Notes: generated by a model from the letters alone, not told the origin. A stretch of 30,480 nt of DNA from an uncultured Paraprevotella sp. (GCA_910584955.1 CAJUDC010000011.1:1-30480); one strand, 5' to 3'. Numbered from the stretch's first letter, positions 7,644-16,293 are shown. Made by a program: numbers and translations.

Positions 7644-8419
7644 CGCAGCGCTATTTCATCTATTTGTCGTACGACGGGACGCGTTATCACGGTTGGCAGA
7701 TTCAGCCGAACGGCAGCAGTGTGCAACAGGTGTTGCAGGATGCGCTGTCCACTGTGTTGCGCCGCCCGCTGGCGGTGGTGGGAGCCGGCCGTACCGATGC
7801 GGGGGTGCATGCCCGTGTGATGGTGGCCCATTTCGACTGGGAGACAGTCGGGGATGCACGGCTCGACACGGGACAGCTCACTTACAAGCTGAACCGCCTG
7901 TTGCCCCCCGATGTAGGTGTGTATCAGGTGGTGCCTGTGCGCGGGGACGCCCATGCGCGTTTCAGTGCGTTGTCGCGCACGTATCACTATTTTGTACATA
8001 CCCGTAAGGATCCGTTTTCCCGCGCCTATTCCTACCGTTTGTTTTCGGAACCCGATTTCGAGGTGATGAATCGTGCGGCGGCCTTCTTGCCCGATTATAC
8101 GGATTTTACCAGCTTTAGTAAGGTGAATACCGACACCAAGACCAACAACTGCCGGGTGATGACAGCCGAATGGCGCCCGTCGGGCGCCGGTGGCTGCTGG
8201 TGTTTCGAGATAAAGGCCGACCGTTTCCTGCGCAACATGGTGCGGGCCGTAGTGGGCACGCTGCTTGAAGTGGGCCGGGGCAAGATGACGGTGGAGGAGT
8301 TTTGCAGGGTGATCGAACGGAAGGACCGTTGCAGTGCCGGGGAATCGGTGCCGGGCCATGCCTTGTTTTTGATGGACGTGGCCTATCCGGCGGATTTGTT
8401 TGAACGGAGAAACGAATAG
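7640..8419 (+). CDS. truA: tRNA pseudouridine synthase A
   Basis: A 259-residue cytoplasmic enzyme that converts uridine to pseudouridine at positions 38-40 of the tRNA anticodon stem-loop. The catalytic motif GAGRTDAGVHA spans about 48-58, with the nucleophilic Asp at residue 53. The N terminus (YFIYLSYDGTRYHGWQIQPN) and the later F-x-SFSK and FLRNMVR blocks are typical of TruA, and the length is standard. Its ATG overlaps the TGA of the upstream nuclease gene by 4 bp. It is unusual for a housekeeping tRNA gene to be coupled to a secreted nuclease; no functional link is implied. Confidence 0.96.
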   Translation: MTQRYFIYLSYDGTRYHGWQIQPNGSSVQQVLQDALSTVLRRPLAVVGAGRTDAGVHARVMVAHFDWETVGDARLDTGQLTYKLNRLLPPDVGVYQVVPVRGDAHARFSALSRTYHYFVHTRKDPFSRAYSYRLFSEPDFEVMNRAAAFLPDYTDFTSFSKVNTDTKTNNCRVMTAEWRPSGAGGCWCFEIKADRFLRNMVRAVVGTLLEVGRGKMTVEEFCRVIERKDRCSAGESVPGHALFLMDVAYPADLFERRNE

Positions 8420-8435
8420 CAAACGTTAGTGTGTC

Positions 8436-9353
8436 ATGTGGTTATTACTGGCTTTCTTGTCGGCGGCCCTGCTGGGCTGTTATGATGTATTCAAGAAAAA
8501 ATCGTTGCGGAACAACGCCGTCATACCGGTGTTGTTTCTCAATACGTTGTTCTCGGGGCTGATTTTTCTGCCTTTCATCGTGCTTTCGGCTTGCGGCAGC
8601 CTGCCGCAGGACAGCATGCTCTACGTGCCGTCGGCCGGATGGGAAGTGCAGAAATACATTGTGCTGAAATCCTGTATCGTGCTTTCCTCCTGGTTGTTCG
8701 GCTATTTCGGAATGAAGCATTTGCCGCTGACGATAGTGGGGCCCATCAATGCGACACGCCCCGTGCTGGTGTTGCTGGGAGCCTTGCTGTTTTTCGGTGA
8801 GCGGCTGAACCTGTATCAGTGGATGGGCGTGCTGCTGGCCGTGCTCTCTTTTTTCCTGCTGAGCCGGAGCGGGCGGAAGGAAGGCATCGACTTCGGTCAC
8901 AACCGTTGGATCTTCTGTATGGTGGCGGCCAGTCTGCTGGGGGCAGTGAGCGGACTGTACGACAAATACCTGATGTCGACCGAAAGCGGGGTGGGGCTGA
9001 ACCGCATGGTGGTGCAGTCGTACTACAACCTGTATCAGTTCGGTATGATGGGAGTGATGATGCTCGTGCTGTGGTATCCGTATCGCCGTCGCACGACGCC
9101 TTTCCGGTGGGATACGTGCATTCTGCTCATCTCCGTGTTCCTTACGGCGGCAGACTTTGTCTATTTCCTTTCGCTGAGCCTCGACGGTGCGATGATCTCC
9201 ATTGTCAGCATGGTGCGCCGGGGCAGTGTGGTGGTGTCGTTCCTGTTCGGGGCGTTGCTGTTCCGTGAAAAGAATTTAAAAAGCAAGGCGGTGGATTTGT
9301 TGCTGGTGTTGCTGGGTATGATTTTCCTGTACTGGGGTTCCGTTTGTCGATAA
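8436..9353 (+). CDS. EamA/DMT-family transporter
   Basis: A 305-residue polytopic inner-membrane protein with roughly ten hydrophobic segments arranged as two EamA repeats. The first begins MWLLLAFLSAALLGCYDVFKKKSL; the second follows a cytoplasmic loop around SRSGRKEGIDFGHN. The PxNATRPVLVLLGALLFFGE segment near residue 105 is typical of drug/metabolite transporters. The substrate cannot be predicted. It starts 16 bp after truA and is probably the last gene of that operon; the next gene has its own -7 box. Confidence 0.85.
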   Translation: MWLLLAFLSAALLGCYDVFKKKSLRNNAVIPVLFLNTLFSGLIFLPFIVLSACGSLPQDSMLYVPSAGWEVQKYIVLKSCIVLSSWLFGYFGMKHLPLTIVGPINATRPVLVLLGALLFFGERLNLYQWMGVLLAVLSFFLLSRSGRKEGIDFGHNRWIFCMVAASLLGAVSGLYDKYLMSTESGVGLNRMVVQSYYNLYQFGMMGVMMLVLWYPYRRRTTPFRWDTCILLISVFLTAADFVYFLSLSLDGAMISIVSMVRRGSVVVSFLFGALLFREKNLKSKAVDLLLVLLGMIFLYWGSVCR

Positions 9354-9360
9354 AAATAAC

Positions 9361-9368
9361 TAAGTTTG
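9361..9368 (+). promoter_or_regulatory. -7 promoter box for the DUF3256 gene
   Basis: TAAGTTTG matches TAnnTTTG and is 22 bp before the ATG at 9391. The expected -33 TTTG at 19-21 bp spacing is not evident. Confidence 0.55.
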
Positions 9369-9390
9369 CAGAAGAATAGAAGACCGAACG

Positions 9391-10023
9391 ATGATGAAAA
9401 AGATAATGGTGCTACTTGGGGTGTTGTGTGTGCTGCCTTCGTTGCAGGCCCGTCGTATGCGTGATGTGTTTGCCGAGATGCCCGATAGTGTGCTGGAGCT
9501 TCTCACCCGGAACAACCGGTTGGACTGTATCGATTTTATAGAGAACAACATGACGGCCCGGGTGCGGAATGCGATGGATGATTATTCCGAACTGAAAGCG
9601 TTGAACGATACTTACCTGCAATTGCAGCTGACGGCGGCCAGCCGGGTGGAGATGAAGTTGCTTACCGTTTCCGACTCCGTGCAGTATGTTTGCATGGTGC
9701 GTACCTATGCCGGACCGGTGGAGGAGAGTACGGTGGCTTTTTATACGGCGGACTGGCAGCCTTTGCCGGCGAGCGCGCATTGGCGGGAACCGCACTACGA
9801 TGATTTCTGGGTGCGGTCGGATACGGTATCGGCCGAGGCATGGAAGGAAATGAAGCGGCGGGTGGATTTTCGTCTGGTGAAAGCTTCGCTGTCGCCCGAT
9901 GAAGAGGCACTGGAACTGACTTTGCAGTTGGGCACGCTGGAGGAGAAAGAAAAAGAGGCCGTGCTGCCCTTCACACGTCCTCTTCGTTATCGCTGGTCGG
10001 CAGCTTCCCGCCGGTTTGAGTAA
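9391..10023 (+). CDS. DUF3256 family exported protein
   Basis: A 210-residue protein with a signal peptide (about 1-20, KKIMVLLGVLCVLPSLQA). The conserved DUF3256 pattern is recognisable: FAEMPDSVLELLTRNNRLDCIDFIEN near residues 27-52, then TASRVEMKLL, and VAFYTADWQPLPA around 110. The family is restricted to Bacteroidetes and has no known function; a periplasmic location is likely. ATG 9391 and ATG 9394 (MMKK) are equally possible starts. It converges on the minus-strand nuclease gene, with only 14 bp between the two stop codons. Confidence 0.8.
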   Translation: MMKKIMVLLGVLCVLPSLQARRMRDVFAEMPDSVLELLTRNNRLDCIDFIENNMTARVRNAMDDYSELKALNDTYLQLQLTAASRVEMKLLTVSDSVQYVCMVRTYAGPVEESTVAFYTADWQPLPASAHWREPHYDDFWVRSDTVSAEAWKEMKRRVDFRLVKASLSPDEEALELTLQLGTLEEKEKEAVLPFTRPLRYRWSAASRRFE

Positions 10024-10037
10024 TCCGCCGTGTACGT

Positions 10038-10943
10038 TTAGTTGGGGAAGCCCCAAGCGGTCGGGACCAGGTTCCGCTCTACCTGGTTTTCTATCTCGTC
10101 GGGCAAGTTGCAGAAGAAATCAATGCCCGTGCGAGCTTCCAGTTCGTCGATGGAGATCACATATTTTCTTAAGTTTTTATCGGGATTGTCCTTATGCTCC
10201 GCCCAGAATGCCAAGGCCTTATATCCGTACTGGCTTTGGCTTTTGTTTTTGCACAGGATAGCCATAAAGTAGTATTTGGGAACCAATAAGCCCTTTGAAG
10301 TTGTATGGATGATCTGGTCGGCGCGGTCGATGGTCCCCCCCTTGACTATATATAAGGTATCGCGGAACGACGCGTGGTTCCATGTGCGCAGTTTGTTTTC
10401 CATTTCGAGCCACACCCCGGTATTGAAGCCGTAGCGCTGAGGCTGTATGTTACTCAGGTAATACGTCTGTTCATTGGCGTCTTTGGAGCAGAGACGGTCG
10501 GCCGACGGGCAGATGTGCCCCCGGTTATATCCTGATCCTCTGTATTGTTCCAGTGTGGTGCGGTATGCGGAAGGGATGCTCTTGTCTATCTGAAACGGGT
10601 CTCCTTCCCATTCCGTATGATTCCATTCGTTACGGTTCCAGTTTACTACGCTGTTGGAAGCATACAGCTGATAGGCCGTCCAGCGCTGGGCGCGCTTGGT
10701 ACAGTCCCATTCGATACATAGATTGATGCCGTATGCGGGGGTGGAGTGTACCAGAAACAGGTTGGTGCTTCCGCCTTTCAGGCGAGGCATTTCCAGTCGG
10801 CCGGCATGGGCTATACTAGTCGGGTTGGCATTCCGGTTGATGGACGAGGGAAGAACCGGCCCGTCATCTTCGTCATCCGAACAGCTGTTCAGCCACGAAC
10901 CGCTACAAGCCAGCAGGGCGTAAAAGAGGTATCTGAATTTCAT
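10038..10943 (-). CDS. DNA/RNA non-specific endonuclease (NUC1 type), surface lipoprotein
   Basis: A 301-residue lipoprotein. The start at 10943 (MKFRYLFYALL) is preferred over one at 11009 because it gives a normal lipoprotein signal peptide ending LNSC with Cys21. The following SDDEDD tract matches the acidic export signal that sends Bacteroidetes lipoproteins to the cell surface. The NUC1 domain spans about 60-295: GYNRGHICPSADR (H143 general base), SNIQPQ, N174 in FNTGVW as the likely Mg ligand and E182, with the same spacing as Serratia nuclease. The DRGH motif reads NRGH (N140 replaces Asp). These enzymes cut DNA and RNA without sequence specificity. The gene follows the L31 terminator and has no recognisable promoter box of its own. 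Confidence 0.9.
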   Translation of the reverse strand: MKFRYLFYALLACSGSWLNSCSDDEDDGPVLPSSINRNANPTSIAHAGRLEMPRLKGGSTNLFLVHSTPAYGINLCIEWDCTKRAQRWTAYQLYASNSVVNWNRNEWNHTEWEGDPFQIDKSIPSAYRTTLEQYRGSGYNRGHICPSADRLCSKDANEQTYYLSNIQPQRYGFNTGVWLEMENKLRTWNHASFRDTLYIVKGGTIDRADQIIHTTSKGLLVPKYYFMAILCKNKSQSQYGYKALAFWAEHKDNPDKNLRKYVISIDELEARTGIDFFCNLPDEIENQVERNLVPTAWGFPN

Positions 10944-10977
10944 GATATGGCGTTTGGATAAGTAGGTGATAAGAGGA

Positions 10978-11015
10978 TGAAAAAGGGTGTAGAAAGACTG
11001 GCTTTCCACACCCTT
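10978..11015 (-). terminator. Intrinsic terminator after rpmE2
   Basis: On the minus strand a 14-bp stem (11015-11002 with 10996-10983, one G-U pair) closes a 5-nt loop and runs into a T tract (complement of 10980-10984). It begins about 30 bp after the rpmE2 stop, upstream of the nuclease gene. Confidence 0.75.
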
Positions 11016-11045
11016 GTATATAGTTTGTAATAATCCTCGGGAGTC

Positions 11046-11297
11046 TTATTTGCGTGTTTTGGCATAACGGCTCATGAACTTGTCCACGCGACCGGCAGTG
11101 TCCACCAACTTATTCTTACCCGTATAGAACGGATGCGAAGTGCTGGAAATTTCAAGTTTAACTACAGGGTATGTTTCGCCCTCAAATTCTACAGTGTCCG
11201 TAGTCTTGCACGTAGAGCGGGAGAGGAACATGTCACCGTTGCTCATGTCCTTGAATACAACCGGACGGTAATTCTCTGGATGGATACCTTTCTTCAT
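11046..11297 (-). CDS. rpmE2: 50S ribosomal protein L31 type B
   Basis: An 83-residue ribosomal protein. It starts MKKGIHPENYRPVVFKDMS and contains the conserved SSTSHPFYTGKNKLVDTAGRV segment and a basic C terminus. It lacks the CxxC zinc ribbon of the type A form (only one Cys, C30), which makes it the zinc-independent type B (YkgM-like) paralogue; Bacteroidetes commonly use this form. The gene is transcribed alone between a promoter at 11384-11414 and a terminator at 10978-11015, with an untranslated leader of about 80 nt. Confidence 0.96.
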   Translation of the reverse strand: MKKGIHPENYRPVVFKDMSNGDMFLSRSTCKTTDTVEFEGETYPVVKLEISSTSHPFYTGKNKLVDTAGRVDKFMSRYAKTRK

Positions 11298-11383
11298 ATC
11301 TTTTTTTCTTTTACTTTGTTATTTCCTTGGTTACTGAATATAGCTGGTAACTATAACGTGTAATGGTTGGTGTTTACGAGGTG

Positions 11384-11414
11384 CAAAGGTAGGGATTTTA
11401 TTTTATCTGCGCAA
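11384..11414 (-). promoter_or_regulatory. rpmE2 promoter
   Basis: Reading the minus strand, TTG (11414-11412) is followed after 20 bp by TACCTTTG (11391-11384), matching the Bacteroides -33/-7 arrangement. The start codon is about 85 nt downstream. Confidence 0.65.
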
Positions 11415-11470
11415 GGAATGGCGCAGAATATTTGTGAGTTTGTTTGTTGAGGGAGTTTTTGGATGTGCGA

Positions 11471-11517
11471 TAAAAAAATATTCGGTCGCGAAAGCCCGTT
11501 GACTTTCGCGACCGAAT
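11471..11517 (-). terminator. Intrinsic terminator of the TonB-receptor operon
   Basis: A perfect 15-bp inverted repeat (ATTCGGTCGCGAAAG at 11480-11494 with its complement at 11503-11517) encloses an 8-nt loop. On the minus strand it is followed by seven T (complement of 11472-11478). It starts about 37 bp after the stop codon of the lipoprotein gene. Confidence 0.88.
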
Positions 11518-11553
11518 GACGGATATTTGTTTCCGAAGAAAGTGATTGATCGC

Positions 11554-12711
11554 TTACTTCACGATGCCGCCGTCTGCAGAAGTCAGGCTGGCGTCGTCTA
11601 CCAGAATGTTTTTGCCGGGGTTCTTGGAGTTCATCACCAACAGGCTCAGTGTGGTGGGCTGGGTCAGCGTGAAAGTGTAGCTGGCATTGGTCCATTGTGT
11701 CTGGGAGAGGTCGTTGTAATAAACTTGTTTGCCGTTTTCCTTATGATATGTATAGGTTCCAACTTTACCGTCTACAACGGGAACATATCCCAGTGAGAAG
11801 CTACCGCCTCCGGCTGTTGCGGCTTTGACGGACACGCTGAACGTATATGTTCCGGCAGCCAAGGTCATCTCGGTTGAACCCAGTCGTTTGTTCGCCGTGC
11901 CGCCACCTACTTCTACGGAGTAGCTGCCGCTCTTGGCATCGGTGGATTTGCTTAGGGTAGCATTTCCGGCTGTCGAAGCGGTTTTCCAACCGTTCGGTGT
12001 GCTGCCGGTCCAACTCTCAAATCCACCGTAAACGAGCAGGTTGTCGCCCGGCTCTACCGGAGTATCGGGAATTTCCGGTTCATTGCCGCCGGGTTCTCCT
12101 TCCAATACTTTAAAGTTGCGCACTTCCCATGTAGAAGAATAATCTTCATGAGCTATGTGCTTCAATGCTATGAAGATATTTTTCTGTCCGATATACGCAG
12201 CGGGGATGGCGATTTGTCCTACGTTGACAAAGTCAAAACTGGAACCTGTGTTGTCGGTCTTTATCGGCAGTTCTTCCCATGTGGCTGTCTGTGCATTGCC
12301 GGTATAATTTTTGCTGATGAGCAGTTTGTGATCTTCTGCTATGGAAGTCTTGCTGTGATTGATGGCGTGGTTGAACGTTACATAGGCAGCCTGCGATGCG
12401 GCCAGACTGAAAGACGGGCTGACGAGCAAGGTCACTCCTTCTTTATTTTCTTTGGTCCCGTCGCCGTCGAAGTCTTGAAAACCGGTGATCATGGCGCTGG
12501 AATAATCATTCTTCCATGCTAAATCTCCCGACAGGGCATGACTGGTAAATGAACCCAGTGAGCTGGCAAATGTTTCGTTGATATATGTATTATCCGATGT
12601 ATTTCCCTGATTGTTGTCCGGTATGGGGTAGGGTGCCGGAACGTCTTCACAGCTACTGAAAGTGAATACGCCCAATGTTACAAAGACTAATGCTTTCCAA
12701 ATCTTTTTCAT
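11554..12711 (-). CDS. Choice-of-anchor J / DUF5017-like lipoprotein
   Basis: A 385-residue lipoprotein. The signal peptide ends FTFSSC with Cys21, followed by EDVPAP and a Pro/Asn/Gly-rich linker. Residues about 42-205 form a choice-of-anchor J-like beta sandwich (ETFASSLGSFTS, LLVSPSFSL, TFNHA, STWEVRNFKV), clearly related to the C-terminal domain of the nuclease at 3778-5289. After a second Pro/Glu linker, residues about 225-378 form a jelly-roll resembling CBM4_9-type binding modules (GGFESWTGSTPNGWKT ... NILVDDASLT). No catalytic motif is visible, so a ligand-binding or cell-surface display role is likely. It is the last gene of the operon, 32 bp after the DUF5689 gene, and is followed by a strong terminator. 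Confidence 0.78.
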   Translation of the reverse strand: MKKIWKALVFVTLGVFTFSSCEDVPAPYPIPDNNQGNTSDNTYINETFASSLGSFTSHALSGDLAWKNDYSSAMITGFQDFDGDGTKENKEGVTLLVSPSFSLAASQAAYVTFNHAINHSKTSIAEDHKLLISKNYTGNAQTATWEELPIKTDNTGSSFDFVNVGQIAIPAAYIGQKNIFIALKHIAHEDYSSTWEVRNFKVLEGEPGGNEPEIPDTPVEPGDNLLVYGGFESWTGSTPNGWKTASTAGNATLSKSTDAKSGSYSVEVGGGTANKRLGSTEMTLAAGTYTFSVSVKAATAGGGSFSLGYVPVVDGKVGTYTYHKENGKQVYYNDLSQTQWTNASYTFTLTQPTTLSLLVMNSKNPGKNILVDDASLTSADGGIVK

Positions 12712-12743
12712 ATACGTATGGTTTAATGATTATCTTATTTAGG

Positions 12744-13577
12744 TTATTTAATGTGGAGATCGCCTTCGGTGCGCATCAGGATCTGCCACGTGTTGTTGAA
12801 GCGTGTGGCAATGCCGTAGATGTCTACCTTGCCGGTGGGAATGACCAAGTTGGCGAATTTGCTGTATGTGCTGGTACGCAGCACAACGTTACTCTTGGAC
12901 AATCCTTTGATGTTGCGGTTGGCGCAGTTGCTGGTCAGCGCCACGCTACCGTCTTCAGGAGCCAGGACGGCTTTGCCGTCGGCGCCTTCGATGGTCACGT
13001 CCGTCAGTTTTACCAAAGCGCCGCTATAAGCCTCCATGTTCCAGTCGGCATTGAAATCGAGGGTGTCCACCTTGGCCATGTCCGGCGTTCCCACCAGACG
13101 TACATGCTGTTGCCATACGGCGTCGTCCATGCGCCCGATGCTTCCGTTGTATTCGGTACCCAGTTGGGCCTGTTTGCCGTAACCGCCTACACAGATGCCT
13201 TTCAGATTGATCAGCAGTTCCTGCCCGACAGCCAGATAGGGGTATAGGCCGGTGGCATTGATCCCTACGATCATGCTGCTTGTCTCGTCCTGTATGGCGA
13301 TTTGCTTGTACAGGTTGCCGCCCATGTCGTTTCCCGTCACTACAACCCGCAGTTGCAGATCTTCCGTGATTTCTTTGAAACCTCGGTCAGCAATCTCTCC
13401 GGCATATTTGGTTTTCAGTTCGGCAATGGTGGTCAGTGTGCCTTCGGTCAGGTAGTTGTTTCCGTAAGGCGGCGTGGACATATCGGGAGCATCCCATTCG
13501 CCGTCCATGCAGGAACCGAATCCCGCCAGTGAGGCCATCACCATGATCAGATGCAGTATTTTATTCTTTGTATTCAT
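12744..13577 (-). CDS. DUF5689 domain lipoprotein
   Basis: A 277-residue lipoprotein with Cys23 in GFGSC. The body matches the DUF5689 domain of Bacteroidetes surface proteins: TIAELKTKY, then LQLRVVVTGNDMGGNLYKQIAIQDE, GLYPYLAVGQELLINLKGICVGGYG and WNMEAYSGALVKLTDV. The strand order resembles the OB-fold domains found in extracellular nucleases such as YhcR, which suggests possible nucleic-acid binding; this is inference. It sits between the TonB receptor gene (20 bp upstream) and the choice-of-anchor lipoprotein gene, where SusD-type partners would lie in a polysaccharide locus, but it has no TPR/SusD features. Confidence 0.8.
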   Translation of the reverse strand: MNTKNKILHLIMVMASLAGFGSCMDGEWDAPDMSTPPYGNNYLTEGTLTTIAELKTKYAGEIADRGFKEITEDLQLRVVVTGNDMGGNLYKQIAIQDETSSMIVGINATGLYPYLAVGQELLINLKGICVGGYGKQAQLGTEYNGSIGRMDDAVWQQHVRLVGTPDMAKVDTLDFNADWNMEAYSGALVKLTDVTIEGADGKAVLAPEDGSVALTSNCANRNIKGLSKSNVVLRTSTYSKFANLVIPTGKVDIYGIATRFNNTWQILMRTEGDLHIK

Positions 13578-13597
13578 GATAGCTGTATTTTGTGGTT

Positions 13598-16141
13598 TTA
13601 AAAACGATAATTGATGTTGAGCATACCGTTGAATCCTTGTGCATAGTACTTTTTCGGGTTTTTCGAGAACTTGTAGGTACGGACATTATTCAATGTACCG
13701 TCATTATTCACGGTATAATTACTACGGCTTTGCTCGTAACCTCCGCTTACCAGGCTCGTGTTGTTCAGAAGGTTCGATAAGGACAGATTGACACTGATCT
13801 TTTTATTGCGTCCTACGCTGAACTGTTTACCGATGCTTGCATCCAGCATAAAGCCGCCGTCGCCTTCCGCCTGATCGGGAATGATGAGGTTGCCTTCGTT
13901 GTCGATGCTACCGGAGACTGTAAGCGGTTTGTGGAAACGCATACTGGGTGAATAGCTTAAGTAAATACGGTCGTAGTAGTTGCCGTTCAGGTTCAGATAC
14001 CATCCTTTGATGCGGTAGTTCAGACCAACGCTGGCTGTGGTGAGGGGTGTACCGCTTTCACGCATACCTTTGTTGTAGCAGAGGTCGCTCTCGCTGTAAC
14101 CTTCGGTTGAAAGCATATACGATACATTGGTGTTGTCCGTATATTTGGCTTCGTTCATCGAACCGATCAGGTTGATACTGAAATTGGAAGTCAGTTTGAA
14201 CTGCAAGCCTAGCTCTACTCCGTAGTATTCTTTCTCCACTCCGCTGAGCGATACGTACGTGAAGCTGTTTACGTCGTCAAAGTAATAGTTCTGCCATTCG
14301 GTACCGTCCCGGAGTTGTGTGTAGTAGCCCGTCAGATTGGCGCGCACCCACTGGCTGTTCAGGGCGTAGCCCAGTTCAAACGAAGTGAGATATTCGCAGG
14401 TCAGGTTGCTCACGAAGTCGTTGTTGATTTCCGGTGCCACGAAAGCCGTGGTAGCTTGCGGGGCGCGTGCTTCGATTCCTACGCCGAGGGTGATGCTGTT
14501 GCCGCGTCCCAGGCTGATGGAGGAACCGGCCTTGAAACCGCCGTCCAGGAAGTAAGCCTTGTCGCTGTTGCCATACGAATTAAGTGCGGCCAGACCGTTG
14601 CGCATGTTACCTTTGCGCCACATCTGCGAACCGCCTATTTTCGCGGCGACGAACGAGTGGGTAGGCCCTTCGTCGTAGGTATATTGCGTCCACAGGCTGA
14701 GCTTGTCTACATACAGGTTGTAGTCGTAACCGAACCGGTCGCCTTCGCCGACAGCGGCGTTGGGGCGGTTCAGGTCGTACTGTACGCGCGGATCATTGGC
14801 GGAATATGTTCCCAGGGCGTAGGTGTTGATGTTGTGGTAGTAGCGGGCTCCCATCATGTCTTCCATCGTCTGATAGTGCATGCCCTTGTTGGTGCCGAGT
14901 TGCAGACCGGCCTGCAACTTGCTGTTTTTGTTGATGTCCAGGTTCAGGGTCGATGCCAGATTTATCATCAGATGATCGTTGTGTTTGGCCTGGATGTAGT
15001 AGGCGGCGTCTGCTCCCTGCGCATTCAACTGCGAGTTGGCGAAGTAGAGCTTATCGAAGTTAATTTGTCGGTTCGCCTTGCTGGCCGTCCATGTGTTGTA
15101 GCTGTTCCACCATCCGGCCAAGGCCGCTTCCGTGTTGTCCGGGTCGGTGGGGTCCCACACATTGTATTGGTAACTGGGAAAGTTTTTCCAATAGTCCGGC
15201 GCCGGGTTGCCGGCGTTGTTGTAATTCAGTTTGGTGGAGCTGTACATCACGTAGCGCCCGAGCAGTGAAGTGGTCAGTTTGGCCTTATCGTTCATCTGGT
15301 AGTCCCACGTAATCAAGGCCGACGGCTCGTAGTTGTTGACAACGCGCGAGTTGCGCTTTTTGCCGTTCTGGTATCCCCAGTACGGGTTGTAGTAACGATT
15401 GTTGGCCAACCAGTAAGCCTCGTCGGTCGATGCTCCTTGCTGGGAACGTTCCGAGGGGTTGCCCCACGTGGTGAACGACAGGCTGTGCTTGTCGTTGAAT
15501 ACTTTCTGTGCCGACAGGAAATAGCCCAGTGAATTGTAGAATGTGCCTTCCACGAATCCTTCTTTACCCCATCGGTAGCCTACGGTCCCCATAAAGGCCC
15601 AGCCGTTCTTCATCAGGCCGGTGGCGTGGGTGAACATGCCTCGGGCCACATAGTTGCGGTTGCAGCCGCTCAAAGTGAATTTGCTGCCGGCGGCGTAGTG
15701 GCTGGCCCGGAAATCGTAGTTGTTGGACCCGCCGAGGCCCGGCATGCTGAACCGGTTGCTTTCGAACGGCATAGTGGACTCCACGCCCCGCGTGGCATCG
15801 TTCATGCCGCCGATGGTGCTGTAGTTGAACTGTCCGTTTTCGGCGTTGTTCACGCTGACGCCGTTAAAGTAGATGTCGTTGTAACGGGAATTGTACGCCC
15901 TGAACTTGAACCGCATGGGACTGAACAGATAGCCCACGTTGCTGGTGTACACGTTATTGTTGGAGTTTACCATAATGACATTCTGCGTCATGTCATCGTC
16001 TTCGCCCAATTGCGACTCCGTGAGGGTGAACGAGGCATTATCCTCTTTCATGGCTTTCAACGGGTCGGTGTTGGGTTGCTGTGCCTGACAAACAGGGGCA
16101 GCCGTGAGCAACACCGCCACGAACTGTAGCTTTCTTCTCAT
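13598..16141 (-). CDS. TonB-dependent outer-membrane receptor
   Basis: An 847-residue outer-membrane protein with a signal peptide cut near residue 20 (VCQAQQ). It begins almost directly with a plug-like domain (about 35-160): NDIYFNGVSVNNAENGQFNY corresponds to the usual plug segment ('yl(d/n)Gv'). The rest is alternating aromatic-rich strands typical of a 22-strand barrel, ending in Phe (GMLNINYRF), the outer-membrane assembly signal. It lacks the CarboxypepD_reg-like N-terminal domain and FecR/STN extension of SusC proteins, and no SusD gene follows, so it is not a classical polysaccharide transporter. It is first in a three-gene operon and divergent from a secreted EEP-family phosphodiesterase. 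Substrate unknown; nucleic-acid fragments are suggested by context. Confidence 0.85.
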   Translation of the reverse strand: MRRKLQFVAVLLTAAPVCQAQQPNTDPLKAMKEDNASFTLTESQLGEDDDMTQNVIMVNSNNNVYTSNVGYLFSPMRFKFRAYNSRYNDIYFNGVSVNNAENGQFNYSTIGGMNDATRGVESTMPFESNRFSMPGLGGSNNYDFRASHYAAGSKFTLSGCNRNYVARGMFTHATGLMKNGWAFMGTVGYRWGKEGFVEGTFYNSLGYFLSAQKVFNDKHSLSFTTWGNPSERSQQGASTDEAYWLANNRYYNPYWGYQNGKKRNSRVVNNYEPSALITWDYQMNDKAKLTTSLLGRYVMYSSTKLNYNNAGNPAPDYWKNFPSYQYNVWDPTDPDNTEAALAGWWNSYNTWTASKANRQINFDKLYFANSQLNAQGADAAYYIQAKHNDHLMINLASTLNLDINKNSKLQAGLQLGTNKGMHYQTMEDMMGARYYHNINTYALGTYSANDPRVQYDLNRPNAAVGEGDRFGYDYNLYVDKLSLWTQYTYDEGPTHSFVAAKIGGSQMWRKGNMRNGLAALNSYGNSDKAYFLDGGFKAGSSISLGRGNSITLGVGIEARAPQATTAFVAPEINNDFVSNLTCEYLTSFELGYALNSQWVRANLTGYYTQLRDGTEWQNYYFDDVNSFTYVSLSGVEKEYYGVELGLQFKLTSNFSINLIGSMNEAKYTDNTNVSYMLSTEGYSESDLCYNKGMRESGTPLTTASVGLNYRIKGWYLNLNGNYYDRIYLSYSPSMRFHKPLTVSGSIDNEGNLIIPDQAEGDGGFMLDASIGKQFSVGRNKKISVNLSLSNLLNNTSLVSGGYEQSRSNYTVNNDGTLNNVRTYKFSKNPKKYYAQGFNGMLNINYRF

Positions 16142-16173
16142 AACCGAATATTAAAATACAATTTCTTTTGGTG

Positions 16174-16181
16174 CAAAGTAA
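16174..16181 (-). promoter_or_regulatory. Possible -7 box for the TonB-receptor operon
   Basis: On the minus strand TTACTTTG differs from TAnnTTTG at one position and lies 32 bp before the receptor start at 16141. No clear -33 element is seen. The 152-bp divergent region also holds an AT-rich stretch (16181-16225) that could contain shared regulatory sites. Confidence 0.35.
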
Positions 16182-16257
16182 TAAAAAATATCTTGTTCGG
16201 CTCGTCATAAAATATACTTTTTTTAAGAAAAACGCGGTTCATGTCAGCAAAACAGTT

Positions 16258-16265
16258 TATTTTTG
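16258..16265 (+). promoter_or_regulatory. -7 promoter box for the EEP-family gene
   Basis: TATTTTTG matches TAnnTTTG and is 28 bp before the ATG at 16294, in the region divergent from the TonB receptor. Confidence 0.55.
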
Positions 16266-16293
16266 TGGAATGATATTAAATTGACGTTACAAA

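Noticed and set aside
14315..15268. 317-codon plus-strand frame inside the TonB receptor gene
   Set aside because: Val/Gly/Gln-rich antisense shadow without a domain, promoter or start context.
13598..16141. SusC-type polysaccharide transporter
   Set aside because: The CarboxypepD_reg domain, the usual length of about 1000 residues and a SusD gene are all missing.
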